Source of the DNA: Bradyrhizobium sp.
GTDB taxonomy: Bacteria; Pseudomonadota; Alphaproteobacteria; Rhizobiales; Xanthobacteraceae
DNA: 32,495 nucleotides
NCBI GenBank assembly: GCA_021732175.1
Contig: JAKFVP010000367.1
Location: 11,512-44,006, forward strand
Reading direction: 5' to 3'
In this document: positions 7,588-17,252 of the stretch, in pieces
Numbering within the stretch: the first letter of the stretch is position 1
Layout: the number at the start of each line of letters is the position of its first letter
Notes under the pieces: generated by a model
What the model saw: only the letters and a program-made list of their open reading frames with translations
The model's database searches: none
Told to the model about the DNA's origin: nothing
Translations under genes and position numbers: made by a program

Positions 7588-8988
7588 CTAACGGCCTTTG
7601 CCCGGCATAGGAACGGCCGCGGCAAGGATGTGCGCCGCCGCGGCGATGATCGTCGGGTCCTTGATCAGCCCGGGGAAGGCCAGGTCGAAGCCCGGTTCGC
7701 AGGACGTCTTGGTCACGACGAGTTGCTGCGTGTCGTGCTTGCGGCAACAGGTGCCGGTACACGGCAGGCTCGGATTCTCGCTTCCCGGGGCTCTGTCCCA
7801 GATCGTGACGAAGAGGTGGACCTGGAGCAGGTCGGCGATCTGACCGACGAACCGGACCGGAACGCCGTCGACCGTCAGATCCTCCAGCGTCAGTTTCGAG
7901 CCCTTGGGCGGGGCCAGCTCCAGGCGCAGCACACGGCTGGTCTCGGGCTTTTCGAGGCCGCTTCCGCGCACGACGGTCCACCAATCCGGCGTGAGTTCCT
8001 CGCCATTGCTGGTCTGGATACGCTGGTGATTGACGGCGGCGATGTAGAGGCCGACAGGATTGGCGAGCGTATAGCGCTTGTTCGCTTTCACCAGGCCATA
8101 GGCCTGTTGCGAAATAAGCGGGTCGCTGTTTCTGTTGGGATTGCCACCCTCGCAGCAGCACAGCAGTTCCTCCGGGTCGTTCCCGCTGAGGGTGGTGCCA
8201 TCGGCTTTCAGGCGCAGGATGCCGGAAACACCGGCCAGATTGACTTCCGCTCCCAGCGAGTTCGCCCGGTGCGACAGGTGAACGATGCCGGGATTGATGT
8301 TGAACCGATTGCGGGGATTGAAATCGCCGGGCTCGACGACAGTCAGGCGCGCGCCGTTCGCCAGTCTTCTGTAGACGCCATGGTGGGCACGCAGATCGTC
8401 CGCGTTGATCGTCGAGACGCCGGTGAAGTCGCGATACAGTTCGACGGCGCGGCTCTCGTCATGCTTGAACAGGGTCGAGTAGTAGTCATAGCCTTCTGCG
8501 ACGAATATCGCTTTCGCGAGTTTCCCGTCGGCGTTTCTCCGGCCGACCCATTCGAGATACTCGTCCTGCCGGTCGCGGATCGGCAGATGCAAGACGGCGT
8601 CGTGCCGATCGACGAAAACGCCCGGCCTGTGGTCTTCATCGCCCAGATGCTCGGCGGCGCGGCGCGTGCCGTCATTGTCGCCGGGCGTCGGCTTGAACTC
8701 GGTCCAGGGACGTCGCCTCAGGACCGCGCGGGGAAATGCGCCCCATGGCGCGATGTTGACGGTTTTCCCGGGCGAGCTGGGAGGCGTGTTGACGGGATCG
8801 ATGTATCCGATCTTGGGGGCGTGTTCGGCGATTTCCGCTTCCGTCAGTTCGTCAGGGCTCTTCCCGACGATGGCGGCAACCAGCTCGAGCACGATGCCGC
8901 GAGCTTCCTCCGCCATCGCGTTGTGCCAGTTCCCCGGGTTTCGGAAGTCGGTCACGCCACCGGGTGCGTCAAATATCCATTCGGCCAT
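7588..8988 (-). CDS. Conserved-looking protein of unknown family, partner of DyP peroxidase
   Basis: I do not recognise this 466-residue protein. It is soluble and has no signal peptide. N-terminal part: MAEWIFDAPGG, then WHNAMAEEARGIVLELVAAIVG and PDELTEAEIAEHAPKIGYIDP. The middle has the segment NRFNINPGIVHLSHRANSLG. A CCCEGGNPN cluster lies at 277-279, and further cysteines lie at 410, 414, 415 and 430 (CTGTCCRKHD...C), a pattern that could bind metal or form disulfides. The ATG at 8988 is preceded by TGGAGAC and a plausible promoter; the open frame continues 69 codons upstream but without such a site. It ends four bases before the DyP gene and must be translated from the same mRNA, so a role in delivering substrate, peroxide or heme to DyP, or being its substrate, is a fair inference. 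Confidence 0.75.
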   Translation of the reverse strand: MAEWIFDAPGGVTDFRNPGNWHNAMAEEARGIVLELVAAIVGKSPDELTEAEIAEHAPKIGYIDPVNTPPSSPGKTVNIAPWGAFPRAVLRRRPWTEFKPTPGDNDGTRRAAEHLGDEDHRPGVFVDRHDAVLHLPIRDRQDEYLEWVGRRNADGKLAKAIFVAEGYDYYSTLFKHDESRAVELYRDFTGVSTINADDLRAHHGVYRRLANGARLTVVEPGDFNPRNRFNINPGIVHLSHRANSLGAEVNLAGVSGILRLKADGTTLSGNDPEELLCCCEGGNPNRNSDPLISQQAYGLVKANKRYTLANPVGLYIAAVNHQRIQTSNGEELTPDWWTVVRGSGLEKPETSRVLRLELAPPKGSKLTLEDLTVDGVPVRFVGQIADLLQVHLFVTIWDRAPGSENPSLPCTGTCCRKHDTQQLVVTKTSCEPGFDLAFPGLIKDPTIIAAAAHILAAAVPMPGKGR

Positions 8989-9047
8989 GGCAATGTCTCC
9001 AGACAGCGAACAGTTTCGAAATAGCGATCGATGAAAATGATGCTCGA

Positions 9048-9077
9048 TTTCTACCGTATCACTGAAATACACGTCAA
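9048..9077 (-). promoter_or_regulatory. Candidate promoter of the unknown protein-DyP operon
   Basis: On the minus strand, TTGACG (9072-9077) and TAGAAA (9048-9053) are separated by 18 bp, about 60 bases before the ATG at 8988. The surrounding 200 bp are more AT-rich than neighbouring coding DNA, which supports a regulatory rather than coding role for 8989-9195. Confidence 0.45.
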
Positions 9078-9243
9078 GGTAGTCGAAGTCGGCGATTGGT
9101 GGAAGTTCGTTAACGTCGCTTCCGGTGCGACAGATTGTGCATGTAGACGTGCCGTCGAGCGGATCGGACTCCTGTCGATACCGGCTGTGTTCCACGCGCC
9201 CTCATGCTAGGACTCCCGCGTCATCCTTCCGGAGTTCGCCTTC

Positions 9244-10506
9244 ATGTCCGTCGCGACCGCGCCCAGCCAGATCGCACCTCTGACCGCCGCCGAGACCGAT
9301 CCGCAAGCGCTCGGCTGGATGCAGGGCTTTCCGCCGCCGCCGGACAAGACCATCACGTTCCATGACGGATCGTTCCGCAGCTTCCCCGAACTGCGCTGGG
9401 CGTGGAGCAATATCCGCCAGCTGGTGCCGACGGTGAATGTCTGGCGCGGCGCGGGGCCGGCGTCGGTGTTGCCGCGCGAAGATCACGACATCGGCGCATC
9501 GAGCTCGGTCACGATGGACGGCCGTCCCATGACTTTCGCGCGGATGCTGGAGGAGACCTATGCCGACGGGATCGCGGTGGTTCATCGGGGCAAGCTGATC
9601 TACGAGCGCTATTTCGGCGCGTTGAAGCCGCACAAGCCGCACATCGGGATGTCCGTGACAAAATCGTTCACCGGCACGCTGGCCGGCATTCTCATCGCGG
9701 AGGGCAAGATCGATCCGCAGGCGCCGGTCACCGACTATGTGCCGGAGTTTCGGGCCAGCGCCTTCGGCGATGCGCGCGTGCACGAGGCGATGGATATGAC
9801 CACCGGCCTCGAATACACCGAAGTCTACACCGACAGGAATTCCGGCGTGTTCGGGCTGCGGCGCGCGAACGGCATGGCGCCGATCGAGCCGGGCTATACC
9901 GGCGCGACCAACATTTTCGATTTCCTGTGCGCGCAGAAGAAGCAGGGCGAGCACGGCAAGGCCTTCGCCTACAAGACCGTCAATTCCGACGTGCTGGCCT
10001 TCATCTGCCGGCAGGCGAGCGGCATGACGCTGTCCGATCTCCTGTCGGAGCGCATCTGGCAACCGATGGGCGCGGAAGAGGATGCGCATTATCACGTCGA
10101 TCGCATCGGCACCGAAAGCGGCGGCGGCGGGCTCTCGACGACGCTGTGCGATCTCGCCCGCTTCGGCGAGACCATCCGGAATGGCGGCCGGTTCAACGGC
10201 CGGCAGATCGTGCCGGCCCAGGTGGTCGAGGACATCGCGCGCGGCGGCGATCCCGCAAAGTTCAAGCCGGCGGGCTACACGACATTGCCCGGCGGCTCCT
10301 ACCGGAACCAGTGGTGGGTGACGCACAATGCGCACGGCGCCTACATGGCGCGCGGCGTGCACGGGCAGGGCATCTACATCGACCCGAAGGCCGAGATGGT
10401 GATCGCCCGCTATGCCTCCCACCCCGTCGCCGGCAACGTCGCCAACGACCCCGTGACGCTGCCGGCCTACATGGCGCTGGCGAAGGACCTGATCGCCGGC
10501 GGCTGA
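9244..10506 (+). CDS. Serine hydrolase, beta-lactamase / NylB-like family
   Basis: A 420-residue enzyme of the class C beta-lactamase/DD-peptidase fold, similar to 6-aminohexanoate-dimer hydrolase (NylB) and related esterases or amidases. The nucleophile motif SxxK is S137-VTK140. The second motif is probably Y243 in FAYKTVNSD. The region GTESGGGGLSTTLCDLARFGETIRNGGRFNGRQIV is typical of this family before the third motif. No signal peptide is seen, unlike secreted beta-lactamases, so a cytoplasmic amide or ester hydrolase is more likely than an antibiotic-resistance enzyme. It starts 255 bases from the divergent unknown protein-DyP operon. The natural substrate is unknown. Confidence 0.85.
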   Translation: MSVATAPSQIAPLTAAETDPQALGWMQGFPPPPDKTITFHDGSFRSFPELRWAWSNIRQLVPTVNVWRGAGPASVLPREDHDIGASSSVTMDGRPMTFARMLEETYADGIAVVHRGKLIYERYFGALKPHKPHIGMSVTKSFTGTLAGILIAEGKIDPQAPVTDYVPEFRASAFGDARVHEAMDMTTGLEYTEVYTDRNSGVFGLRRANGMAPIEPGYTGATNIFDFLCAQKKQGEHGKAFAYKTVNSDVLAFICRQASGMTLSDLLSERIWQPMGAEEDAHYHVDRIGTESGGGGLSTTLCDLARFGETIRNGGRFNGRQIVPAQVVEDIARGGDPAKFKPAGYTTLPGGSYRNQWWVTHNAHGAYMARGVHGQGIYIDPKAEMVIARYASHPVAGNVANDPVTLPAYMALAKDLIAGG

Positions 10507-10668
10507 TGCCGGTGCGTAGGGTGGACTAGCCGTCAACTGATGCCCCTACAGGTCGTGGTGGAACGCGCAGGTTTGCAACTATCCCTACTGTGCATGGGGT
10601 TGTTTTCGCACTTTGGGCTTCGGCCATCTCCAGCGCCGCCGCTACAGTCGGTGTCGCGGCACCGTCGG

Positions 10669-10697
10669 TTGTCCGTCGCCTCGCCCATCACTACATT
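10669..10697 (+). promoter_or_regulatory. Candidate promoter for the Lin0512-family gene
   Basis: TTGTCC (10669-10674) and TACATT (10692-10697) are spaced by 17 bp, with the ATG 31 bases after the -10. This fits a sigma70 promoter of moderate strength. The rest of the 221-bp gap (10507-10727) shows no other clear signal. Confidence 0.4.
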
Positions 10698-10727
10698 GCA
10701 CCCCGTCAAGAGCAACGAGGAGACACA

Positions 10728-11075
10728 ATGGCACGCGTGCGCTGTATCACCGAGATGGGCATGGGCGTCGACGTCCACGGCAAGGACGCCACCAAGGCGG
10801 CGAAGCGCGCGGTGTCCGACGCGATCAGGCATTCCAGCCTCGGCTTCTTCCGCATGCTGGGCAAGACCGCCAATGACATGTTCGTCGACGTCACGATCGC
10901 CGTGCCGAACCCTGAAGCGGTGGATATCGCGGCGGTGGCCAAGGAATTGCCCTACGGCACGGTGAAGGTGAATGCCGTGAAGGGCGGCCTCGAGATTCCG
11001 GCCGAGCAGGGCACGGATTCGATCCTGATCGCGAACGCCGCCGTGATCGTCAGTTTCGACGAGGACAAGGGCTAG
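10728..11075 (+). CDS. Lin0512-family protein
   Basis: A 115-residue protein of the Lin0512 family (PF09585), widespread but without a known function. Its signature is visible: MGMGVDVHGKDATKAAKRAVSDAIRHSSL, then VDVTIAVPNPEAVD and LPYGTVKVNAVKGGLEIP, ending in ILIANAAVIVSF. The ATG at 10728 follows GAGGAG at good spacing; the open frame extends upstream but without a ribosome site. The SWIM gene starts eight bases downstream, so the two are likely co-transcribed. It is probably cytoplasmic. Family assignment is firm; the role is not known. Confidence 0.85.
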   Translation: MARVRCITEMGMGVDVHGKDATKAAKRAVSDAIRHSSLGFFRMLGKTANDMFVDVTIAVPNPEAVDIAAVAKELPYGTVKVNAVKGGLEIPAEQGTDSILIANAAVIVSFDEDKG

Positions 11076-11082
11076 TAGCCTC

Positions 11083-12753
11083 ATGAGCTCCGCAAACCGA
11101 ACGCGCTTCGACATCGCGACGCTGCGCGAGCTTGCCGGAGACCGCACTTTCGCGCGCGGCGAGGCGTATTTTCGCGACGGCAGTGTGCATCTCTTATCGC
11201 TGAGTTCCAGGCGCGTGGTTGCCGAGGTCTGGGGCACCGAGGACTACCGCACGGTGCTCACAGGGCGCGGTGCCGATATAGACGGCGAATGCTCCTGCCC
11301 GGCCTTCGAGGAGCAGGGTTTTTGCAAGCACATGGTTGCAGCGGCGCTCGCCGTCGACGCCGCCGGAGACGGCGCGGAAGGTGAGGCCGATGCGGTGATA
11401 TCGCGTATCCGCGAGCACCTGAAGGCTAGAACGATGGATCAGCTGGTCGACATGATCCTCGGCTTGGCCGAGGAGGATGCGGATATGTTCCGCAAACTGG
11501 ACATGGATTCAGCACTCGTGCATGCTGATGATGTCACGCTGGAAAAACGCTTGAGAAAGGCGATCGACGCGGCGACACGCACGGGAACCCATGTTGATTA
11601 TCGCGCGGCGCAGGGCTGGACCGCAGGCGTCGAGGCCGCGCTCGATGCGGTTTCCGAACTTGCCTCCGGGCCGCGAGCCAATGTCGCGTTACGGCTTGCT
11701 GAGCATGCCATCGAGCGCATCCGGGCCGCGTTGGAGTCGATCGATGATTCCGATGGCTATCTCGGCACGTTGATCGGTCAGGCGCGCGCTATCCACCTCG
11801 CCGCTGCAGAGGCGGTGCGGCCGGAGCCGGTCGCCTTGGCACGCAGCCTCTTCAAGCGCGAGATAGAAGACGATTTTGAGGCGTTTGTAGGCGCTGTGCG
11901 CGACTACGCCGATGTGCTTGGCGATGAGGGGCTTGCGGAGTATCGACGACTTGCGGAAGCTGCGTGGAAGAAGGTGCCGGCTCGGTCAGGACGAGCAGGC
12001 GCTGCCGAAGACGGCTCCTTCCCGGTGCATCAGTTGATGGACATCCTCGATTTTTTTGCGGAGCGGGACGGAAACATCGAGGCGCGCATCGCGCTTCGCA
12101 AGAAGCGCCTGTCTTCTGCCTGGGACTATCTACAACTGGCGGAGTTCTGCCTGTCGCAAGGACGCCATGAGGAGGCACTCCGCCATGCCGAGGAAGGGCT
12201 CTGGCAGTTCGAGGATGATCGGCCGGAAGAGCGGCTGTTGTTCTTTGTCGTAAGGCAACTGACCAAGGCGCGGCGGAAGGCGGATGCGGAGGCGCATCTG
12301 TGGCGGGCTTTTCAGAAGGCGCCGAGCCTTGAAATCTACAAGCAGCTTCGCAGCACTGGCGGCGAGCCGGCCGCTGCGCGCGCGCTGGCATGGCTGGAAT
12401 CCAGGCTGGGCGACAGCAAGCGCGATCCGTGGGGCGCTTGCACCAAGCTCGTTGTCGAAGTGCTGATGCAGGAAAAGCGGTTCGACGCCGCGTGGTCGAT
12501 CGTGCGAAAGCGGGAAGTTTCCGAGCATGTGAAGCAGCGGCTCGTTGCCGCTACAGACGTCGAATTTCCGCGCGAGGCGCTCGAGTTCTACCGCGCGCAG
12601 GTCGAGCGCTTTGCGAATGCCTCGGCCTATTCAGAAGCGGTGAAAGTGATCGCCCGCATGGCGAAATTGCGTAGTGCCGGCGAGCAGGCGGCTTTCGTGG
12701 CGAACCTCAAGCTAAGGCACGGCCGGAAGCGCAATTTCATGAAATTGTTGTGA
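11083..12753 (+). CDS. SWIM zinc-finger protein with helical repeats
   Basis: A 556-residue protein. The SWIM motif CxCxnCxH is clear: C70-S-C72, then C81-K-H83 in GECSCPAFEEQGFCKHMVAAALA. SWIM domains bind zinc and contact DNA or protein partners. The rest (about 110-550) is strongly helical with Ala, Leu, Arg and Glu spacing like TPR repeats (for example HEEALRHAEEGLWQF and DYLQLAEFCLSQ). The overall design resembles bacterial SWIM proteins of unknown function, sometimes linked to SNF2 helicases; no helicase is next to it. The start ATG lies eight bases after the Lin0512 gene. Its codon use is a little less GC-rich than its neighbours. Confidence 0.82.
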   Translation: MSSANRTRFDIATLRELAGDRTFARGEAYFRDGSVHLLSLSSRRVVAEVWGTEDYRTVLTGRGADIDGECSCPAFEEQGFCKHMVAAALAVDAAGDGAEGEADAVISRIREHLKARTMDQLVDMILGLAEEDADMFRKLDMDSALVHADDVTLEKRLRKAIDAATRTGTHVDYRAAQGWTAGVEAALDAVSELASGPRANVALRLAEHAIERIRAALESIDDSDGYLGTLIGQARAIHLAAAEAVRPEPVALARSLFKREIEDDFEAFVGAVRDYADVLGDEGLAEYRRLAEAAWKKVPARSGRAGAAEDGSFPVHQLMDILDFFAERDGNIEARIALRKKRLSSAWDYLQLAEFCLSQGRHEEALRHAEEGLWQFEDDRPEERLLFFVVRQLTKARRKADAEAHLWRAFQKAPSLEIYKQLRSTGGEPAAARALAWLESRLGDSKRDPWGACTKLVVEVLMQEKRFDAAWSIVRKREVSEHVKQRLVAATDVEFPREALEFYRAQVERFANASAYSEAVKVIARMAKLRSAGEQAAFVANLKLRHGRKRNFMKLL

Positions 12754-12827
12754 TAGAAAGCTTGAAGCGCTGCAAAGTCGGTCCAGTCCGGCGCGGCCTG
12801 CAACAAGAAGAATCCTGGGAGGGACTT

Positions 12828-14545
<1,718 letters not shown>

Positions 14546-14625
14546 CGGACGTTTAGCCGGAGTTCTCAGGAGTCGCAGGGTGGAATCGCTAACGCGGCTG
14601 TGATCGCCAAAACTAAACCAATCAG

Positions 14626-14668
14626 TTGACTATTTGCCGGTCCCGTCTATATTCAACCATATGGTTGA
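14626..14668 (+). promoter_or_regulatory. arsR-type promoter with palindromic operator over the start codon
   Basis: TTGACT (14626-14631) and TATATT (14648-14653) are 16 bp apart and form the best sigma70 promoter in the window. A perfect 16-bp palindrome, TCAACCATATGGTTGA (14653-14668), overlaps the end of the -10, the expected transcription start and the ATG at 14661. An ArsR-type dimer bound here would block its own operon. Confidence 0.75.
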
Positions 14669-15038
14669 GCTTCAGACACCGCAGATGAATTCGGTCTTCC
14701 ACGCGCTGGGCGATGCCACGCGGCGGCAGATGCTGCGCGATCTTGCGCGGGGCGAACGCACCGTGAGCGAGCTCGCCGAACCCTTTGCGATGTCGCTGGC
14801 GGCGGCTTCCAAGCACATCAAGGTGCTGGAAGGTGCAGGACTGATCCGTCGCGAGGTGAGGGGACGCACGCATCTGTGCCGGCTCGAACCCGGGCCGCTC
14901 GCCAGCGCGCATGAATGGCTCGGCTTCTACGAGCGTTTCTGGACCAGCCGGCTCGATCTGCTGGAGCAACTGCTTCGCGACGAGGACGTTGCCAGGACAA
15001 AGACACGCAAGGCGAAATCGAAAAAGGGAGTTTTGTGA
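14661..15038 (+). CDS. ArsR-family transcriptional regulator
   Basis: A 125-residue winged-helix repressor of the ArsR/SmtB family. The helix-turn-helix is seen in FHALGDATRRQMLRDLARGERTVSELAEPFAMSLAAASKHIKVLEGAGLIRREVRGRTHLCRLEP. It lacks an obvious metal-binding CVC motif in the recognition helix, so it is not a classic arsenic sensor. It belongs to the group commonly paired with SRPBCC genes. The ATG at 14661 sits inside the operator palindrome and has no ribosome site, while the predicted transcript starts at this base, so a leaderless message is likely. The stop overlaps the next ATG (TGATG), giving coupled translation. Confidence 0.9.
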   Translation: MVELQTPQMNSVFHALGDATRRQMLRDLARGERTVSELAEPFAMSLAAASKHIKVLEGAGLIRREVRGRTHLCRLEPGPLASAHEWLGFYERFWTSRLDLLEQLLRDEDVARTKTRKAKSKKGVL

Positions 15039-15574
15039 TGAACGCCGCTACTAGCCGCGACGCCTATGGCACTCTGATAGAGCCCACGACTTTGAAGATC
15101 CAACGCCTGCTGCCCGGGCCGATCGAGCGCGTCTGGGCGCATCTCACCGACAGCGACATGCGCCGCAAATGGCTCGCGGCCGGCAAGATGGAATTGAAAG
15201 TCGGCGCGCCCTTTGAATTCGTCTGGCGCAATGACGAGCTCACCAACCCGCCCGGCAACAAGCCGGCAGGTTTTGGCGAGGAGCACCGCATGCAGAGCCG
15301 CATCACCGAGCTCGATCCGCCGCGCAAGATCGCCTTCACCTGGAGCGACAGCGGCGACGTCTTGATCGAGCTGGAAGCAAAGGGCACGGAAGTGCTGCTG
15401 ACGCTGATCCATCGCCGGCTTCCGAACCGCAACACCATGATGATGGTCGGCGCCGGCTGGCACATGCATCTCGACGTGCTGGTGGCGCGTGCCCGCGGCG
15501 AGGAGCCGCCGCCGTTCTGGGACGGCTGGCTCAAGCTCAAGCAGGATTACGACCGGCGTCTGCCGCCGCAGTGA
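15038..15574 (+). CDS. SRPBCC / AHSA1-type ligand-binding protein
   Basis: A 178-residue START/AHSA1-like protein with a hydrophobic cavity. Typical stretches are LKIQRLLPGPIERVWAHLTDSDMRRKWLA near the N-terminus, the loop FEFVWRND, and WHMHLDVLVARARGEEPPPFWDGWLKLKQDYDRRLP at the end. Such proteins are regularly encoded just after an ArsR-type regulator, but their ligand is seldom known. The start overlaps the regulator's stop by one base, and the DUF899 gene follows 47 bases on. No membrane segment is seen. It is probably a cytoplasmic partner for small lipophilic or reactive compounds. Confidence 0.88.
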   Translation: MNAATSRDAYGTLIEPTTLKIQRLLPGPIERVWAHLTDSDMRRKWLAAGKMELKVGAPFEFVWRNDELTNPPGNKPAGFGEEHRMQSRITELDPPRKIAFTWSDSGDVLIELEAKGTEVLLTLIHRRLPNRNTMMMVGAGWHMHLDVLVARARGEEPPPFWDGWLKLKQDYDRRLPPQ

Positions 15575-15621
15575 CGCTGCGCGGCGCACTCAATGAGAAC
15601 AGCAACAACAGGAGTTTCGTC

Positions 15622-16359
15622 ATGAAGTACAACGTCGTTTCGCCCGAGCAATGGCAGGATGCATGGCAGCAAATGCTGGTAAAGGAGAAGGAGCTGACCC
15701 GTGCGCGCGATGCGCTTGCCGCCGAGCGGCGGCGCATGCCGTGGCAGGCCGTCGAGAAGGATTATGTGTTCGACGGGCCTGACGGCAAGGTGAGCCTGCT
15801 CGACCTGTTTGACGGCCGCCACCAGCTCATCGTCTACCGCGCATTCTTCGAGCCCGGCGTGCATGGTTGGCCGGAGCATGCCTGCATCGGTTGCTCGCTC
15901 GGCGCCGACCAAGTTTCCGATCTCACCCATCTGCACGCGCGCGACACCTCGCTGGTCTACGTCTCGCGCGCGCCGCAGGCCGACATCGCGCGCCTGAAGG
16001 CGCGCATGGGATGGGAGCATATTCCGTGGGTGACGGTCACCGACAGCTTTGACGCCGACTTCGGCGTGGATCAATGGCACGGCCACAACGCCTTCATCCG
16101 CGACGGCAACCGCATCTTCCGCACCTACTTTATCAACAACCGCGGCGACGAGGCGATGGGCACCGTCTGGAGCTACCTCGATATCACGGCGCTCGGCCGC
16201 CAGGAGGAGTGGGAAGATTCGCCGAAGGGCTATCCGCAGACCCGGCCGTACAAATGGTGGAACTAGCACGACACCTACGTGCCGGGCGCCGCGCCCGACC
16301 CAAAATGGGTGGCCGTGTCGGACGCGGGAGAGGCCGCCTTCCGGAACAAGAGCGGCTGA
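15622..16359 (+). pseudogene. DUF899 thioredoxin-fold protein with an in-frame TAG stop
   Basis: A DUF899 protein, thioredoxin-like with a conserved CIGC pair in EHACIGCSLGADQVSDL. The frame from the ATG at 15622 (CAGGAG upstream) runs 214 codons to TAG at 16264-16266, right after YKWWN. The same frame then continues for 30 codons with family-like sequence (HDTY, then APDPKWVAVSDAGEAAFRNKSG) to TGA at 16357-16359. As recalled, homologues read WWNWHD at this point, so the stop looks like a TGG-to-TAG change. The 214-residue product may still fold, since only the tail is lost; it may equally be an early pseudogene. Its role is unknown, and the redox-like fold fits a detoxification operon. Confidence 0.78.
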
Positions 16360-16404
16360 TCGACCCGGTCCCAGCAAGGCCGCATCCTTAGCAGGAGAAC
16401 TGAC

Positions 16405-16680
16405 ATGAACAACGCTTGTGCAGTCACGCCCGGCCGCGAGGCCGCGCGCGCGCCTGGCAGCGACGTCGCAAGGCGCGCAGCTGGTTTCCTTCACCTTGCA
16501 GCCGCGCCGACATTCGCAGTCATGGCGCTGGTGACAGGCGTGCTGGGCGGCGGAGCGGATGTGATGTGCTCAGCCGCCGCTGCCTCGCCGTTCGGCGGAA
16601 TGGTGCCGATGTATCTCTTGATGAGTGCCTTCCACGCGGCGCCCTGGCTGAAGCTGATTGCGGTCCGCCGCCCGAAATGA
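16405..16680 (+). CDS. Small membrane protein
   Basis: A 91-residue protein with two probable membrane segments, about 24-49 (AAGFLHLAAAPTFAVMALVTGVLGGG) and 61-84 (SPFGGMVPMYLLMSAFHAAPWLKLIAV), after a short polar lead. GCAGGAG at good spacing supports the ATG at 16405. It sits between the DUF899 and GFA genes on the same strand, so it belongs to the ArsR-controlled run. I do not recognise a named family; similar small proteins occur beside SRPBCC and GFA genes in rhizobia. Confidence 0.75.
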   Translation: MNNACAVTPGREAARAPGSDVARRAAGFLHLAAAPTFAVMALVTGVLGGGADVMCSAAAASPFGGMVPMYLLMSAFHAAPWLKLIAVRRPK

Positions 16681-16724
16681 ACATGGCCCCGCTGCTTTAT
16701 TCATCACCTCATCGAAAGGACAAC

Positions 16725-17144
16725 ATGAGTAACGCCTTTGCTGGCGGATGCGCCTGTGGCGCGATCCGTTATGAAATTTCCGCCGAACCCCTGTTCATGA
16801 ATCATTGCCAGTGCCGCGATTGCCAGCAGGCCAGCGGCACCGGCCACGGATCCTATCTGACCTTTCCGAGCCGGAAGGCCGTCAGGCTGACGGGGCAGGC
16901 GACGCATTTCGACATGGTCGCCGACAGCGGCAATGTGAAGACGCGCGGGTTCTGCCCGAGCTGCGGCTCGCCGGTCTATCTGACCTTTGCGGCGATGCCT
17001 GAGCTCTTCACCATTCATGCCGCGAGCCTGGATGATGCGACCCGGTTCAAGCCGCAAGCGGTGACGTACCGTGTGCGTGGCCACGACTGGGACACCCTTG
17101 ATCCCGCCGTTCCGCAATTCGACAAGATGCCGTCCGGCGGTTAG
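16725..17144 (+). CDS. GFA-family (CENP-V/GFA domain) zinc protein
   Basis: A 139-residue protein with the GFA fold (glutathione-dependent formaldehyde-activating enzyme/CENP-V). The zinc-binding cysteines are visible: GGCACGAIRYE, HCQCRDCQQASG and GFCPSCGSPVYL. The domain binds structural and catalytic zinc. The original formaldehyde-glutathione reaction is proven for few members, so the substrate here is open. AAAGGA precedes the ATG at 16725. It follows the small membrane protein by 44 bases in the same run. Adduct-forming or reactive small molecules would fit the neighbouring SRPBCC and export genes. Confidence 0.9.
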   Translation: MSNAFAGGCACGAIRYEISAEPLFMNHCQCRDCQQASGTGHGSYLTFPSRKAVRLTGQATHFDMVADSGNVKTRGFCPSCGSPVYLTFAAMPELFTIHAASLDDATRFKPQAVTYRVRGHDWDTLDPAVPQFDKMPSGG

Positions 17145-17252
17145 GTCCCGGCTGGTCAGGCGGCCCGCGAGCCGGCAATTTTTCTGGCCCAGCATGTCGT
17201 CTTTCGTCCCCTTCGTTCGTCCTTTGCCTGAGAGCAGGAACGGAGAATTGAA

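Noticed and set aside
7378..9024. 548-codon plus-strand frame over the unknown protein and the DyP start
   Set aside because: It begins inside the DyP gene antisense. The minus-strand frame has a ribosome site, promoter and operon logic; the plus-strand one has none and an Asp/Arg/Gly-biased shadow composition.
8989..9195. 69-codon N-terminal extension of the unknown DyP-linked protein
   Set aside because: There is no ribosome site at the upstream ATG, the DNA is more AT-rich, and a promoter plus a good ribosome site point to the ATG at 8988.
9202..10536. 444-codon minus-strand frame over the serine hydrolase
   Set aside because: It is antisense to a clear SxxK hydrolase and shows no recognisable domain.
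14661..15038. ArsR regulator as an arsenic sensor, with the 22247 ArsC-like gene as arsenate reductase
   Set aside because: The regulator lacks the CVC metal site and is paired with SRPBCC. The ArsC-like gene is YffB-type and has no ars neighbours.
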